Below are positions 45,148-53,687 of a stretch of DNA of 64,000 bases, piece after piece. Both the position numbers and the translations under genes were made by a program. Positions within the stretch are counted from its first letter, which is position 1. Each line of letters opens with the position of its first letter. Source of the DNA: Tropicimonas sp033101155 (lineage in GTDB: Bacteria > Pseudomonadota > Alphaproteobacteria > Rhodobacterales > Rhodobacteraceae); assembly GCF_033101155.1 (NCBI RefSeq), contig NZ_JAWMPX010000018.1, positions 1 through 64,000 on the forward strand, in the 5' to 3' direction. Below the pieces are notes generated by a model. That model was not told the DNA's origin and ran no database searches. It worked only from the letters and a program-made list of their open reading frames with translations.

Positions 45148-45245
45148 GTTCCCTCGTCGAGCGCGATTGTGCGCAGCCGGCCGTTGAACTCGGCACAGAA
45201 CACGAAGATCGCGGCCATCAGATAGAGAAAGATCAGGCTCCCCAG
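45144..45245 (-). pseudogene. C-terminal fragment of a YihY/BrkB-like membrane protein
   Basis: The frame reads LGSLIFLYLMAAIFVFCAEFNGRLR and ends EGT at 45144. This is the last membrane helix and tail of YihY/UPF0761-type proteins, in which L-Y-L-x-A-x-I-x-x-x-G-A-E-x-N is typical. All upstream parts are missing; the DNA continues directly into the arylsulfatase fragment in another frame. It is one half of a deletion junction. Confidence 0.6.
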
Positions 45246-45436
45246 TCGATATTCGGCGTCTGGTAGCCCATGAGGCCGCGCGAATAGGCCGAGATGTTGG
45301 TGATCCCGATATCATCGCCCCAGATGACCAGAACATTGGGTTTGTCTTGAGCAAAGGCGAAGGTCGGCACAACAATGGCACTCAGGGCCAAAATCGCGCC
45401 CGGCCAACGGAAGAGCCGTTTGTCTTTCGAATTCAT
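45246..45436 (-). pseudogene. N-terminal fragment of an arylsulfatase
   Basis: A signal peptide (MNSKDKRLFRWPG to AFAQ) is followed by KPNVLVIWGDDIGITNIS and GLMGYQTPNID, the start of arylsulfatases, in which the D-D pair binds calcium. The frame then hits the junction with the YihY-like remnant and stops. The catalytic C-x-P-S-R motif would be about 25 residues further and is absent. It was probably a functional partner of the DUF3604 gene before the deletion. Confidence 0.8.
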
Positions 45437-46173
45437 GAAGTTAATCCTCTGTTGGGTCAGCCCGCTCGTTGAAACTTGGAGTGTGGCGAACTGTCATGAC
45501 CCGGAGAGGTTAGAGGTGATAAAGGTGAGACATGTCGGGAAACGCGCTACCGAAAAAAAGAACCCGGCACCGCGTATCAAGACGGGGTGTCACTGTGCCC
45601 TAATTAATCAGAATCTGGTCTAAACTGTCCGGGAGTGGAAAGAACCTGGGGGTCAAGCTGCCAGACTCCTATATGAAATCGTCAGTCGACCATCGAGAAT
45701 CTGTCCAGCCCCATTTCGATGGGCCACTTCTTGATAGGGTTTCAGGCACAGGAGGCCGCATTCCGAGTGCCTGATGCGGGCGGGTGTGGTTGTACTGCTT
45801 GAGCCAGCAGTTGTTGACGATCTGGGCCTGCCTGGTCGTCGTGAACCATTCCACATTGAGGACTTCCCGGCGTAGCGTTCCGTCGAACCGTTCGTTGTAT
45901 CCATTCTCCCATGGTGAGCCCGGATAGATCCGGATTGGCTTCACGCCGACCTTCTCAAGCCATCCCTGTGTCGCTTCCGATGCGAACTCTGGGCCGTTGT
46001 CGCTCCGGACGAACTCCGGTTTTCCGTGGCGCAGGAACAGCCCGTAGAGGACCTCCAGCACATCCTCAGAACCCATGCGGGTGCGGACTTCTACTGCCAG
46101 TGCCTGGCGGGTGTATTCGTCCAGCACCGTCAGCACCTTGTAGCTGCGGCCATCGCTGAGTTTGTCGTGACTC

Positions 46174-46213
46174 GAGCCATTGGGAGCGCCATTGGTCCGA
46201 GCGACAATGGCGA
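46174..46213 (+). repeat. Palindromic insert 1 (in orfB)
   Basis: A 40-base insert relative to related transposase genes, between HVWSVD and DKLSDGR. It contains an 8-base-pair stem, CGCCATTG and CAATGGCG, around a 10-base spacer. It matches insert 2 over nearly its full length in inverted orientation. Confidence 0.7.
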
Positions 46214-46296
46214 GGATCAACGCTCCACACATGGTTCGGATGTGTCGGTCGCAACCGAATGATCGAACTGTCCTCGTGGTAAAGGCGCCGCTTCTT

Positions 46297-46342
46297 TCGT
46301 CGGGGGATTGGTCCCCCGGACCAATCCCTGGTCCTCCTCAAG
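46297..46342 (+). repeat. Palindromic insert 3 (in orfB)
   Basis: A 46-base insert between QQPQRH and KKRRLYH. It contains a perfect 11-base-pair stem, GGGATTGGTCC and GGACCAATCCC, with a 3-base loop. It shares the core ATTGGTCC with inserts 1 and 2 but is otherwise different. Confidence 0.65.
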
Positions 46343-46629
46343 GTGCCGCTGTGGCTGTTGCAGCCCTTCCTCGCCCCAGAGCCGCTCCACCGTCTTGTGG
46401 TTCACGCGCCAACCCTCGACCCGCAGCAACTCTGCAACTTTTCGATCGTAATAAGGCCCATAGCTCTTCGCCAGTCGGATCATGGCCAGCCGCAACTCAT
46501 CGTCGTTCCTCGCGACGGATCGGTACTGCATGGAACTCCGGGCAAGTCCGACCACCTTGCAGGTCCGGCGTTCGGACGTGGCGGGTTTCTGACACGTGTG
46601 AATGACGGCCTGACGAAGCTGGCTCGTCG

Positions 46630-46956
46630 TCAGGCCCTCGGCTTTAGGTGGTTCAGGCTTTCCTTGAGAATTAGCTTGTCGAGTTCCAACTCGGCCACGA
46701 TCTTCTTGAGCCGAGCGTTCTCTTTCTCAAGGCAACGCGACTCCGACGGCTGAGACTTGCCCATCCCGCCGAACCGACGCCGCATTCGTCATTGTCGCTC
46801 GGACCAATGGCGCGACTATGGCTCATTGTAGTAGGTTGCGTCGTTGACACCGACCGAACGACAGGACGTCCGGACGTCATCTCCATCCGCCAGCTTCAGC
46901 TCGATCTCTCGCAGCAGTTTCAGGACGTCCTCATCCGAATACCGTTTCCGAGCCAT
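46630..46956 (-). pseudogene. IS3-family orfA broken by an insert
   Basis: The frame starts MARKRYSDEDVLKLLRE and continues to VGVNDATYYNEP, where a stop falls inside insert 2. After the insert, in frame with an orfA tail, FGGMGKSQPSE, ENARLKKIVAELELDKLILKE and a normal ending LKPRA follow. The N-terminal part carries the helix-turn-helix and the C-terminal part the leucine-rich coiled coil of OrfA. The first 22 codons are the same as those fused to the small gene at 758-1117. Confidence 0.85.
46786..46824 (-). repeat. Palindromic insert 2 (in orfA)
   Basis: A 39-base insert between DATYYN and RRRFGG. Its reverse complement aligns with insert 1, with identity unbroken over 23 bases (GCCATTGGTCC and onward to GACAATG). 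It brings the in-frame stop codon that ends orfA early. Confidence 0.7.
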
Positions 46957-47233
46957 CCCTCTTCCCCCTTTCGTGGTCCAAACAATGGCCCAGTTTTAGG
47001 GGGCAGTCACACGGATTGGATCTGAGCTTACTCTCCCTCTCCCTCTGGACCCTTTGCATCATGGTGGAAGGCCATGTCTGAGGGTTCGAACCGTGCCGGG
47101 CCCACCGAGCGGAACAAGGCAATCCCAGATCACATCTCGGCAGGCCGCTGGGGAAAACCGGACGACATTACCCGCGCTATGTGCAACCTCGACGGCGGCT
47201 TGCTGGCGCGTTGAGCTGAAGCAACGGAAAGGG

Positions 47234-47257
47234 CCCCATCCGGAAAGCCAGATGGGC
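47234..47257 (-). terminator. Hairpin terminator after the rhamnose-side operon
   Basis: On the minus strand, CCCATCTGG pairs with CCGGATGGG (one G-U pair) around a CTTT loop. It lies 32 bases after the stop of the redoxin gene and probably ends the minus-strand transcript. No long T run follows. Confidence 0.55.
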
Positions 47258-47288
47258 ACCGTTTCAGAGCGTCTGGAACCCACCCGTG

Positions 47289-47807
47289 TCAGGCTGTTCC
47301 CCGGACCGGACGGTTCTTGGCGATATTGAACTTCATCCCGTCCAACAGTTCTTCCAGATCCGGGCGCGCCGCGGGACCGTTCGAAATGTCGACAAGCATC
47401 AACTCGCCGTTCGGACGGAAGGCAAAGGCGCCGGGTTCGGCGAAAAGGCCCGTCGTCTCCGCATCATCAAGCGGTTCGGACACGTAGAGGCCAAGCGCGC
47501 GCATCTGTGTTTCGGTCAAGCCATGGCACAGGTCGAATTCCCAGCCGAACTCAGCCTTGTCCGCCAGGGCTTTGTCCTTGGTGTCGGCCGAGACAACCAC
47601 GACATCCATGGCCTCGGCCCAGTCCGGCAGCACAGCGTTCAGCTTGTTCAGGAATCGCTTGCAGCGCGGGCAATGCCGGCCGCGATAGACAAACAGCATG
47701 GTCCAGCGGTCCTTCGGCTGACCAACCGTGATGGTGTCTGCCCTGTCGGCAACAGCGAAGTTGAACTCGCCGAGAAGCGCGCCCACGCGGGGCTTCATGT
47801 CTGTCAT
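47289..47807 (-). CDS. Peroxiredoxin-like redoxin
   Basis: A 172-residue thioredoxin-fold protein of the redoxin/AhpC-TSA group. The fold start ITVGQPKDRWTMLFVYRGRHCPRCKRFL places a C-x-x-C motif where thioredoxins have W-C-G-P-C. Later VVVVSADTKDKALADK and the cis-proline region follow the family. It probably reduces peroxides or disulfides. It lies 44 bases after rhaD on the same strand and may simply be transcribed with the rhamnose operon; a role in rhamnose use is not implied. Confidence 0.85.
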   Translation of the reverse strand: MTDMKPRVGALLGEFNFAVADRADTITVGQPKDRWTMLFVYRGRHCPRCKRFLNKLNAVLPDWAEAMDVVVVSADTKDKALADKAEFGWEFDLCHGLTETQMRALGLYVSEPLDDAETTGLFAEPGAFAFRPNGELMLVDISNGPAARPDLEELLDGMKFNIAKNRPVRGTA

Positions 47808-47851
47808 TTGGTCTTCCTATAACCTGCGGGCGGGGTTTCCGGCCTAAGGGA

Positions 47852-48715
47852 TCAAGATTTACTGTCCTCACCGCCCTGGTCAAGGAAAGCCGGCTCGGAC
47901 ACCATGATGTGACCGAACTTGTCACACAGCTCCCTGAGCAGGCTCGGCTCGATCCCACGCTGCGGACCACCGGCGGACAGAACACGCCGCTGAATTGCAG
48001 CGGCTTTCTCGATCGTTTCGACCAGCGCGAATACCTTGTCGGGGCTCTCTTCGGACGCAAAGATCCCGTGATGGCTCCAGGAGATGATGCGGCTGTTGCG
48101 CAACTCCACGGCGGACGCCTCGGCGATGGAGACCGTGCCGGGCAGCAGCGGCGGCACAACGCGCACCCCATCGGGGAAGATCACGATGCATTCCGGCATC
48201 TTCTGCCAAAGCGCCATGCTCAGCTCGCGCGAGTCGAGCGGCATCAGGAAGCTGAGCGCGATGAATTCCGGCACGTGGCAATGCAGGATCACCCGCTCGC
48301 GCCCGCCCGAAACCTCCTTGCGGATGGCATGGCCGACAAGGTGGGTGGCGAATTCCGAGGTCGGCCGTCCACCCATGGCAAAGCCCCAGACGGTGCGATA
48401 GGCGGTGCCGCCCTCGACGATCTGGATGATGCCGAAAACTTCGTCGGGATGTGCCAGCGCGTGGCGGAAGAACTGCCCCGAGCCGGTCATCAGGAAGTAG
48501 TCGCCATCGAGGCTCGGCTGCGCCTGATCAAGCGGCAGCGGGTCTGTCGGGCGCGCCTTGGGGAAGCGGCGGCGCAGGATCGCCTCGATCTCGTCGGTCG
48601 GCAGGCGCCAGCTGAAATTGCCGCCATTCGCCTCGTTCCAGCCCATATTCCAGCAGAGCTGGACGAAGGGGGCGGCCTCTTCGACGAAGGAGATTGCGTG
48701 GGTGAATTCGGGCAT
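47852..48715 (-). CDS. rhaD: L-rhamnulose-1-phosphate aldolase, stand-alone class II type
   Basis: A 287-residue class II aldolase that cleaves rhamnulose 1-phosphate to dihydroxyacetone phosphate and L-lactaldehyde. Family residues are visible: GWNEANGGNFSWR, LMTGSGQFFRH, the base glutamate in TSEFATH, the zinc ligands in ILHCHVPEF and the third histidine in SHHGIFAS. It resembles the E. coli enzyme (274 residues) in order of motifs. The locus also has a fused aldolase-dehydrogenase at 57337-59439, so the step is encoded twice. It follows rhaI in the minus-strand operon. Confidence 0.9.
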   Translation of the reverse strand: MPEFTHAISFVEEAAPFVQLCWNMGWNEANGGNFSWRLPTDEIEAILRRRFPKARPTDPLPLDQAQPSLDGDYFLMTGSGQFFRHALAHPDEVFGIIQIVEGGTAYRTVWGFAMGGRPTSEFATHLVGHAIRKEVSGGRERVILHCHVPEFIALSFLMPLDSRELSMALWQKMPECIVIFPDGVRVVPPLLPGTVSIAEASAVELRNSRIISWSHHGIFASEESPDKVFALVETIEKAAAIQRRVLSAGGPQRGIEPSLLRELCDKFGHIMVSEPAFLDQGGEDSKS

Positions 48716-48725
48716 CTCGCCCTCC

Positions 48726-49973
48726 TTATATCCGGTCGGCCACGGAGGCCTGATAGGTGTTGAGTGTGTTCAGAAGCGTCACGCCGCTCGGCACGGACTG
48801 ACGCTCGCAGAAGGTCTCCCAGACCGCGCCATAGGGCAGGTCCTTGAGCTCTTCGGTCAGGATGAAACGATCGGAGAAGTTCAGTTCGGCCTCCTTGGCC
48901 TGCAACATCTCGACCGGCTGCAGCAGCGCGCGCATCAGCGCCTTTTGCATGTTGCGCGTGCCGACGACCCAGGCCGCGGTGCGGCTGATCGTGGCGTCGA
49001 AGAAATCGAGCCCGATATGGGTGCGCCCGAGCAGATCGCCGAAAACCAATTCCTGCGCCATCGCGAGGATATCGTCATTGAGCAGGATCACATGGTCACT
49101 GTCCCACCGCATCGGGCGGCTGACATGGAGCAGGATCTCGTCGACCGAGAGCGACACGGCGGAAAGCTTGTCGGCGATGCTTTCCGTGGGGTGGAAATGG
49201 CCCATATCGAGGCAAAGCAGCGTGCCCTTGCGGATGGAATAGCCAAGGTAGAACTCGTGGCTTCCCACGGTACAAGCCTCGACGCCCAGTCCGAAGAGCT
49301 TGCTCTCCACCGCATCCAGAAGCTGTGCCTTGGCGAAACGCTTCTCCAGCATCACGTCGAGCGAGGCCTCCAGCCGCTCCCGCGCTGCCATGCGGTTCAC
49401 GGGGATGTCCTTGTACCCATCCGGCACCCAGATGTTGTTGACGCAGGCGCTACCCAGTTCCTGCCCGATCTTTGCTGCGATCTCGCGGCAGATCTGGCCA
49501 TGGCGGATCCAGAAATCGCGAATGCCCTTGTCGGGATGCGACAGGGTCAGGTTGTCGTCGGCCTTGGGATGGGCAAAGAAGGTCGGGTTGAAGTCGAGCC
49601 CGAGGCCGTTTTCCTTCGCCCAGTCAACCCAGGGCGCGAAATGCTTGTATTCCAGCGCGTCGCGTTCCGGGGTCTCGTCACTGTCGAGATAGCTGGCATG
49701 GAGGTTCAGCCGATGCTTGCCGGGAATGTTGGCATAGGCAAACTCGAGATCGGCGCGCAGCTCGTCGGGGGTGCGGGCCCGGCCCGGATAGTCGCCGGTG
49801 GCCTGGATGCCGCCACCGCTGCCCGCGGTCACGCCTTCGAAACCCACGACATCGTCGCCCTGCCAGCAATGGACCGAGATCGGGATCTCTGCCAGTCGGT
49901 CCAGCGCGGCCTCTGTATCGACGCCCCACTGCGCGAAAACCTCTTGTGCGGCGGTATAATCGGGACGGGTCAT
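48726..49973 (-). CDS. rhaI: L-rhamnose isomerase
   Basis: A 415-residue isomerase that converts L-rhamnose to L-rhamnulose in a TIM barrel with two metal ions. Motifs include SVHCWQGDDVVGFEG near the N-terminus, KHRLNLHASYLD, a metal-ligand region around WVPDGYKDIPVNR, and DMGHFHPTESIADK, all typical of this enzyme. It lies between the kinase and the stand-alone aldolase, in pathway order. Confidence 0.93.
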   Translation of the reverse strand: MTRPDYTAAQEVFAQWGVDTEAALDRLAEIPISVHCWQGDDVVGFEGVTAGSGGGIQATGDYPGRARTPDELRADLEFAYANIPGKHRLNLHASYLDSDETPERDALEYKHFAPWVDWAKENGLGLDFNPTFFAHPKADDNLTLSHPDKGIRDFWIRHGQICREIAAKIGQELGSACVNNIWVPDGYKDIPVNRMAARERLEASLDVMLEKRFAKAQLLDAVESKLFGLGVEACTVGSHEFYLGYSIRKGTLLCLDMGHFHPTESIADKLSAVSLSVDEILLHVSRPMRWDSDHVILLNDDILAMAQELVFGDLLGRTHIGLDFFDATISRTAAWVVGTRNMQKALMRALLQPVEMLQAKEAELNFSDRFILTEELKDLPYGAVWETFCERQSVPSGVTLLNTLNTYQASVADRI

Positions 49974-49990
49974 TGGTGTTTTCCTTGTCT

Positions 49991-51397
49991 TCAGACAGCA
50001 GCGGCGTGCTGCGCGGTGCAGGCGCGGTGCCAGGTGTCAGCGTAGGTTTGAAGGGCGTGCGCGAGATCCGTTCCCAGGGACGGATGCGCCTTTGGCTTAT
50101 CGCAGAGCGCGGCGCCGGCCCCACGGGTCAGTAGCGCCGCGCCGATGCTTGTTCCAGTGGCCGACCCGCTGGGAAGGAGCACGGGTCGGCCGGTCGCCTC
50201 GGCCAGCATGTCGAGAAACAGCCGGTTGCGGGCGAAGGGTCCTTCGGTGAGGGTTGGCCCCCGCGCCCCGATCATCGAGAGGCAGGTTTCGGCCATCATC
50301 GCGAGGTAAAGAGAGACCACGGCGGCGCGCTGGCCCGGCGTCAGCGCAGCCTCCTCGACGGTCCATGCCGGCTTGCGGCCCCGGAACGGGCCGGATTCCG
50401 ACACGACAGCCGGCAGGAGCATGGCCTGACGGTCGAGCACATCGGCGATGTCCTGCTCGGTGGGCTCGACGCGATCTTTCCCCATCAGCAACGCATATTC
50501 CCGTCCTCCCATGAAGCGGGCCGAGGGCACGGGCCGGCCAAGCGCATTGACATTGATCAGCGTGTCGCGATCCGGGTCGAGCGGTTGCTTTGCCGCCCCG
50601 ATGGTCATGGCAATCACCCAGGTGCCGGTCGACAGAACGGTGAACGGGGCGGCAAGCGCCAGCAGGTGCGGATAGAGCGAGGCGTTGGAATCGTGGATGC
50701 CGCAGAAGACCGGGGTGTTCGCGTAGAGCCCGGTCGCGCGCGTCAACATCGGCAACACCGATCCCACCTTGTCGGTCGCGAGATAGGCCGGAGCGAGCTT
50801 TTCGGCGATGCCGAGCTGTTTCGCCAGCGGGCTGAAGCGACCGGTTTCCGGTTCCCAGAGATCGGTATGACAGCCCAAAGAGGTCACTTCGGTGCAGGCA
50901 ATCCCGGTCAACCGCGCGACCCAGAATTGCGGATAGGTGACCACTTTTGCCACGCGTTCCCGCAGCCCGGGTTGGCTTTCCAGCAGCCAGTGCACCTGCG
51001 CGCCGACATTCAAGCCCATTGGAAGACGCGGCGCACCGGTCTGAACGAAATCGGGCCGGATGGCGTCATAGGCGGCCGCCAGCGCGTCCGGCCCGGGATG
51101 CTCATAGTCGAGCACCGGCGTCGCCAGCCCGCCGTAGCTGTCGAGCAACACGATCGAGGCGCCATGGGTTGTCACGCTGATCGCGTCGACCCCATGTTTC
51201 GCCTGGAACTCCGCAAGGCCTTGGAGGATGAACGCCCAGAGGCGATCGGTGTCGAAATGCGGATAGGGTGCTGTGTCGAGCACCGTGTTGGGCGTCGTCC
51301 GGACATCGATTTCCGCCAGCGCCTCCATGTCGACCATGGCGAGCTTGGCGTTGGTCTTGCCGATATCGATGACGGCGACATGTCGGTACTCGGTCAT
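49991..51397 (-). CDS. rhaB: L-rhamnulokinase (FGGY family)
   Basis: A 468-residue sugar kinase that phosphorylates rhamnulose. The N-terminal phosphate loop is VAVIDIGKTNAKLA, the catalytic region VLDYEHPGPD, the second domain begins with VFCGIHDSNASLYPHL, and the C-terminal part has FARNRLFLDMLAEATGRPV. The ATG at 51397 overlaps the rhaM stop (ATGA); a longer open frame to 51481 is not used. Rhizobial equivalents are named RhaK. Confidence 0.92.
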   Translation of the reverse strand: MTEYRHVAVIDIGKTNAKLAMVDMEALAEIDVRTTPNTVLDTAPYPHFDTDRLWAFILQGLAEFQAKHGVDAISVTTHGASIVLLDSYGGLATPVLDYEHPGPDALAAAYDAIRPDFVQTGAPRLPMGLNVGAQVHWLLESQPGLRERVAKVVTYPQFWVARLTGIACTEVTSLGCHTDLWEPETGRFSPLAKQLGIAEKLAPAYLATDKVGSVLPMLTRATGLYANTPVFCGIHDSNASLYPHLLALAAPFTVLSTGTWVIAMTIGAAKQPLDPDRDTLINVNALGRPVPSARFMGGREYALLMGKDRVEPTEQDIADVLDRQAMLLPAVVSESGPFRGRKPAWTVEEAALTPGQRAAVVSLYLAMMAETCLSMIGARGPTLTEGPFARNRLFLDMLAEATGRPVLLPSGSATGTSIGAALLTRGAGAALCDKPKAHPSLGTDLAHALQTYADTWHRACTAQHAAAV

Positions 51398-51708
51398 GGC
51401 AGGTGAAACACCGTTTCCAGCTCGGTCACGACCGGCTTGTTGTCCGCTTGGGTTTCCATGATATCGGCCATATGCGCCCACCAGCGTTGCATCACCGCCG
51501 TCTCGGGCAAGCTGTCCATCCGGTGATCGTCTGTCCGCCAGAGCACGCCGAAGAGCAGGTTGGTTTCCGGGTCGAGATGGATCGAGTAATCCGACACTCC
51601 GGCCTCGCGCAGTAGATCGGAAAGCTCAGGCCAGATCTCGTCATGGCGGCGCTGGTATTCCTCGCGACAGCCAGGGTTGAGGCGCATGCGGAAGGCGTAT
51701 TTCTGCAT
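51394..51708 (-). CDS. rhaM: L-rhamnose mutarotase
   Basis: A 104-residue alpha/beta barrel protein that interconverts alpha and beta anomers of L-rhamnose. It contains the family pattern R-x-x-H-D-E-I-W-P-E-L with the catalytic histidine, DYSIHLDPETNLLFGVL, and MQRWWAHMADIME. Length is exactly typical. Its start is four bases after the rhaQ stop and its end overlaps rhaB. Confidence 0.95.
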   Translation of the reverse strand: MQKYAFRMRLNPGCREEYQRRHDEIWPELSDLLREAGVSDYSIHLDPETNLLFGVLWRTDDHRMDSLPETAVMQRWWAHMADIMETQADNKPVVTELETVFHLP

Positions 51709-51711
51709 TGA

Positions 51712-52707
51712 TCAGCGCCTCGCCTGACGGATTTGCGCAAAGAGCCTCGGCAGGGCGATCACCCCGATCAGCAGCAGGCCGATGAAGATCGACATCACGA
51801 TGCCCGGCACGTTCAGAAGGCCCAGCCCGAAGGTGACAAGCCCCATGACGAAGGCCGCGATCACCACGCCGGGGATCGAGCCGGATCCGCCAAGGATGTT
51901 GATTCCGCCCAGTACGACCATGGTGACCACTTCCAACTCCATACCGAAGGCGATGGAAGGTCGGGTGGAGCCGAGGCGCGAGGTCAGGCAGACCGAGGCG
52001 AAGGCCGCCATCAGACCGGTCAACATGAAGAGGATGAATTTCACCCGCTTGACCCGGATGCCGGAGAAGAGCGCGCCGACAGGGTTATTGCCGATGGAGA
52101 AGACTGCGCGGCCGAAATTGGTCTTGTGCAGGACCACGCCGTAGATCACCGCGAAGAGGAGGAAGAAGACGAACTCCACCGAGATCACCCAGAAGGCATA
52201 GCCCTGCCCGAACCAGGCGAAGCTGTCGGGATAGTTGGTGAAAGCCTGATCGCCCAGCACGATATAGGAGATGCCGCGGAAGAGGCTCATCGTACCGATC
52301 GTGACCACGATGGAGGGCAGCCCGAGCCCGGTCACCAGTGCGCCGTTGAACGCGCCGCAGGCCAGCCCGACGGCAAGACCGATCAGCACGATACCCGGCG
52401 TACCCATGCCGACCTCCGCCGCCGCGCCCATCGCAGTTGACGTGAGCGCAATGATGGAAGCGACCGAGAGGTCGATCTCGCCGGAAATGATGACCAGCGC
52501 CATGGCAAAGGCGATCATCGCCTTTTCGGTGAAGTTGAAAGTCGCGTCGCTCAGGTTCCAGGCATTGAGGAAATAGGGCGAAGCGAAGGAGTTGACGATG
52601 AAGATCGCGATTGCGACGGCCAGCAGGAGTGTTTCCCAGCTTCTCAGCGTGCGCTGAAGTGGCGTCGTCAGGCGGTCGGGAACATGATGATGGGTTGCGT
52701 CGGTCAT
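51712..52707 (-). CDS. rhaQ: Rhamnose ABC transporter permease
   Basis: A 331-residue permease of the ribose/rhamnose type (BPD_transp_2), with eight to ten hydrophobic helices. Family motifs are ISGEIDLSVASIIALTS, VTIGTMSLFRGISYIVLG, and VLGGINILGGSGSIPGV. It forms the channel with RhaP and is powered by RhaT. The start overlaps the rhaP stop (ATGA). Confidence 0.92.
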   Translation of the reverse strand: MTDATHHHVPDRLTTPLQRTLRSWETLLLAVAIAIFIVNSFASPYFLNAWNLSDATFNFTEKAMIAFAMALVIISGEIDLSVASIIALTSTAMGAAAEVGMGTPGIVLIGLAVGLACGAFNGALVTGLGLPSIVVTIGTMSLFRGISYIVLGDQAFTNYPDSFAWFGQGYAFWVISVEFVFFLLFAVIYGVVLHKTNFGRAVFSIGNNPVGALFSGIRVKRVKFILFMLTGLMAAFASVCLTSRLGSTRPSIAFGMELEVVTMVVLGGINILGGSGSIPGVVIAAFVMGLVTFGLGLLNVPGIVMSIFIGLLLIGVIALPRLFAQIRQARR

Positions 52708-53687
52708 GCCGTATGCTCCGCGGATTTGAGGATGACCCGGCCCTTGGTGCGGCTGGATTGCGCATTGAAGGCGACGGCGATGATGATCGCGCTGCCCGAG
52801 ATCGCGAGCTGCCAGAAGGGCGAGATGTTGATGACCGGCAGGGCGTTCTTGATCACACCGAGGAAAAGCGCGCCGAGCAGCGTGCCCGCCACCGAGCCGA
52901 CACCGCCTGCGATGGAGATGCCGCCGATAACGCAGGCCGCTACGACCTCAAGCTCGAACCCGCCGGCGATATCGACATAGGCCACGGCGAAGCGCGACAC
53001 CCAGAGATAGCCGGTGAGACCGGCCATCATGCCGGAGATGGTGAAGGCGAGGAACTGCGTTCGACCGACATCGATGCCGGTATAGACGGCCGCGTTCGGG
53101 TTGCCGCCGACGGCAAAGAAGGAGCGTCCGAGCGGGGTGCGGTTGATCATCACGACGAAGCAGATCACCACGAAGACCGCGATCCAGGAGAGCATGGGCA
53201 GCCCGGCGAGTTCCATACGCGGGAAGTCCTTGAAGCTCGCGCCCATTTCATGCGCGTTGATCCACTTTCCGTCAGAAATCAGGAAGACGATGCCGCGGAA
53301 GATGGTCATCGTGCCAAGTGTGACGACGATGGCCGGGATCTGGAGTTTCCAGACCAGCAGCCCGTTCACCGCGCCAAGGCAGGCACCAAGCGTGAGCGCG
53401 ATGACGAGGATCACGACCACTGGCAGCCCCGGCATCAGCGTGTTGAGCGTGGCCACGACCATGCCGGTCAACGCCACGTTGGCGGCCACCGAAAGGTCGA
53501 TGCAGCGCGTGAGGATCACGCACATCTGCCCCATCGCCAGGATGATCAGCGTCGAGGTGTCGTTGAAGACATTGATGAGGTTGCCCGGCTCCACATAGGC
53601 CGGGAAACGCGAGGCGATGATCGCCAGAAGCGCGAGGATCGCGGCCAGAAGGATGGCCTCGCGAGATTTGAGAAGCTGGGGCATCAT
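52704..53687 (-). CDS. rhaP: Rhamnose ABC transporter permease
   Basis: A 327-residue permease paralogous to RhaQ, with LTRCIDLSVAANVALTG, VVTLGTMTIFRGIVFL and CVIGGISIAGGVGSVAG. The pairing of two permeases is typical of rhamnose importers of rhizobia and roseobacters. It overlaps the ATPase gene upstream and rhaQ downstream by four bases each. Confidence 0.92.
   Translation of the reverse strand: MMPQLLKSREAILLAAILALLAIIASRFPAYVEPGNLINVFNDTSTLIILAMGQMCVILTRCIDLSVAANVALTGMVVATLNTLMPGLPVVVILVIALTLGACLGAVNGLLVWKLQIPAIVVTLGTMTIFRGIVFLISDGKWINAHEMGASFKDFPRMELAGLPMLSWIAVFVVICFVVMINRTPLGRSFFAVGGNPNAAVYTGIDVGRTQFLAFTISGMMAGLTGYLWVSRFAVAYVDIAGGFELEVVAACVIGGISIAGGVGSVAGTLLGALFLGVIKNALPVINISPFWQLAISGSAIIIAVAFNAQSSRTKGRVILKSAEHTA

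Larger units (their letters stand above)
45669..46555 (-). pseudogene. IS3-family orfB broken by two inserts
   Basis: Three consecutive reading frames each match one part of an IS3 orfB. The first, from 46555, covers MVGLARSSMQYRS to QQPQRH; the second covers KKRRLYHEDSS to HVWSVD; the third covers KLSDGRSYKVLTVLDEYTR, VRSDNGPEF and NGYNERFDG to PPVPETL. The catalytic D-D-E residues lie in the second and third parts. The frame changes fall exactly at the two small palindromic inserts at 46297-46342 and 46174-46213. No single protein can be made. Confidence 0.85.
45616..47010 (-). mobile_element. IS3-family element carrying three small palindromic inserts
   Basis: The right end is the terminal repeat beginning TGACTGCCCCC at 47010; the left end is placed near 45616, where CTAAACTG echoes the CTAAAACTGG of the right repeat. 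The element contains orfA and orfB on the minus strand. Total length is about 1,395 bases; without the inserts it would be about 1,270, normal for the family. The left boundary is an estimate. Part of the same element (its right 121 bases) is present at 1051-1171. Confidence 0.75.

Noticed and set aside
47075..47110. A tRNA-like 3' end with GGTTCGAACC and GGGCCCACC, suggestive of an attachment site
   Set aside because: The T-arm stem does not pair (GAGGG against CGTGC), no matching acceptor strand or anticodon arm lies upstream, and no integrase is nearby.
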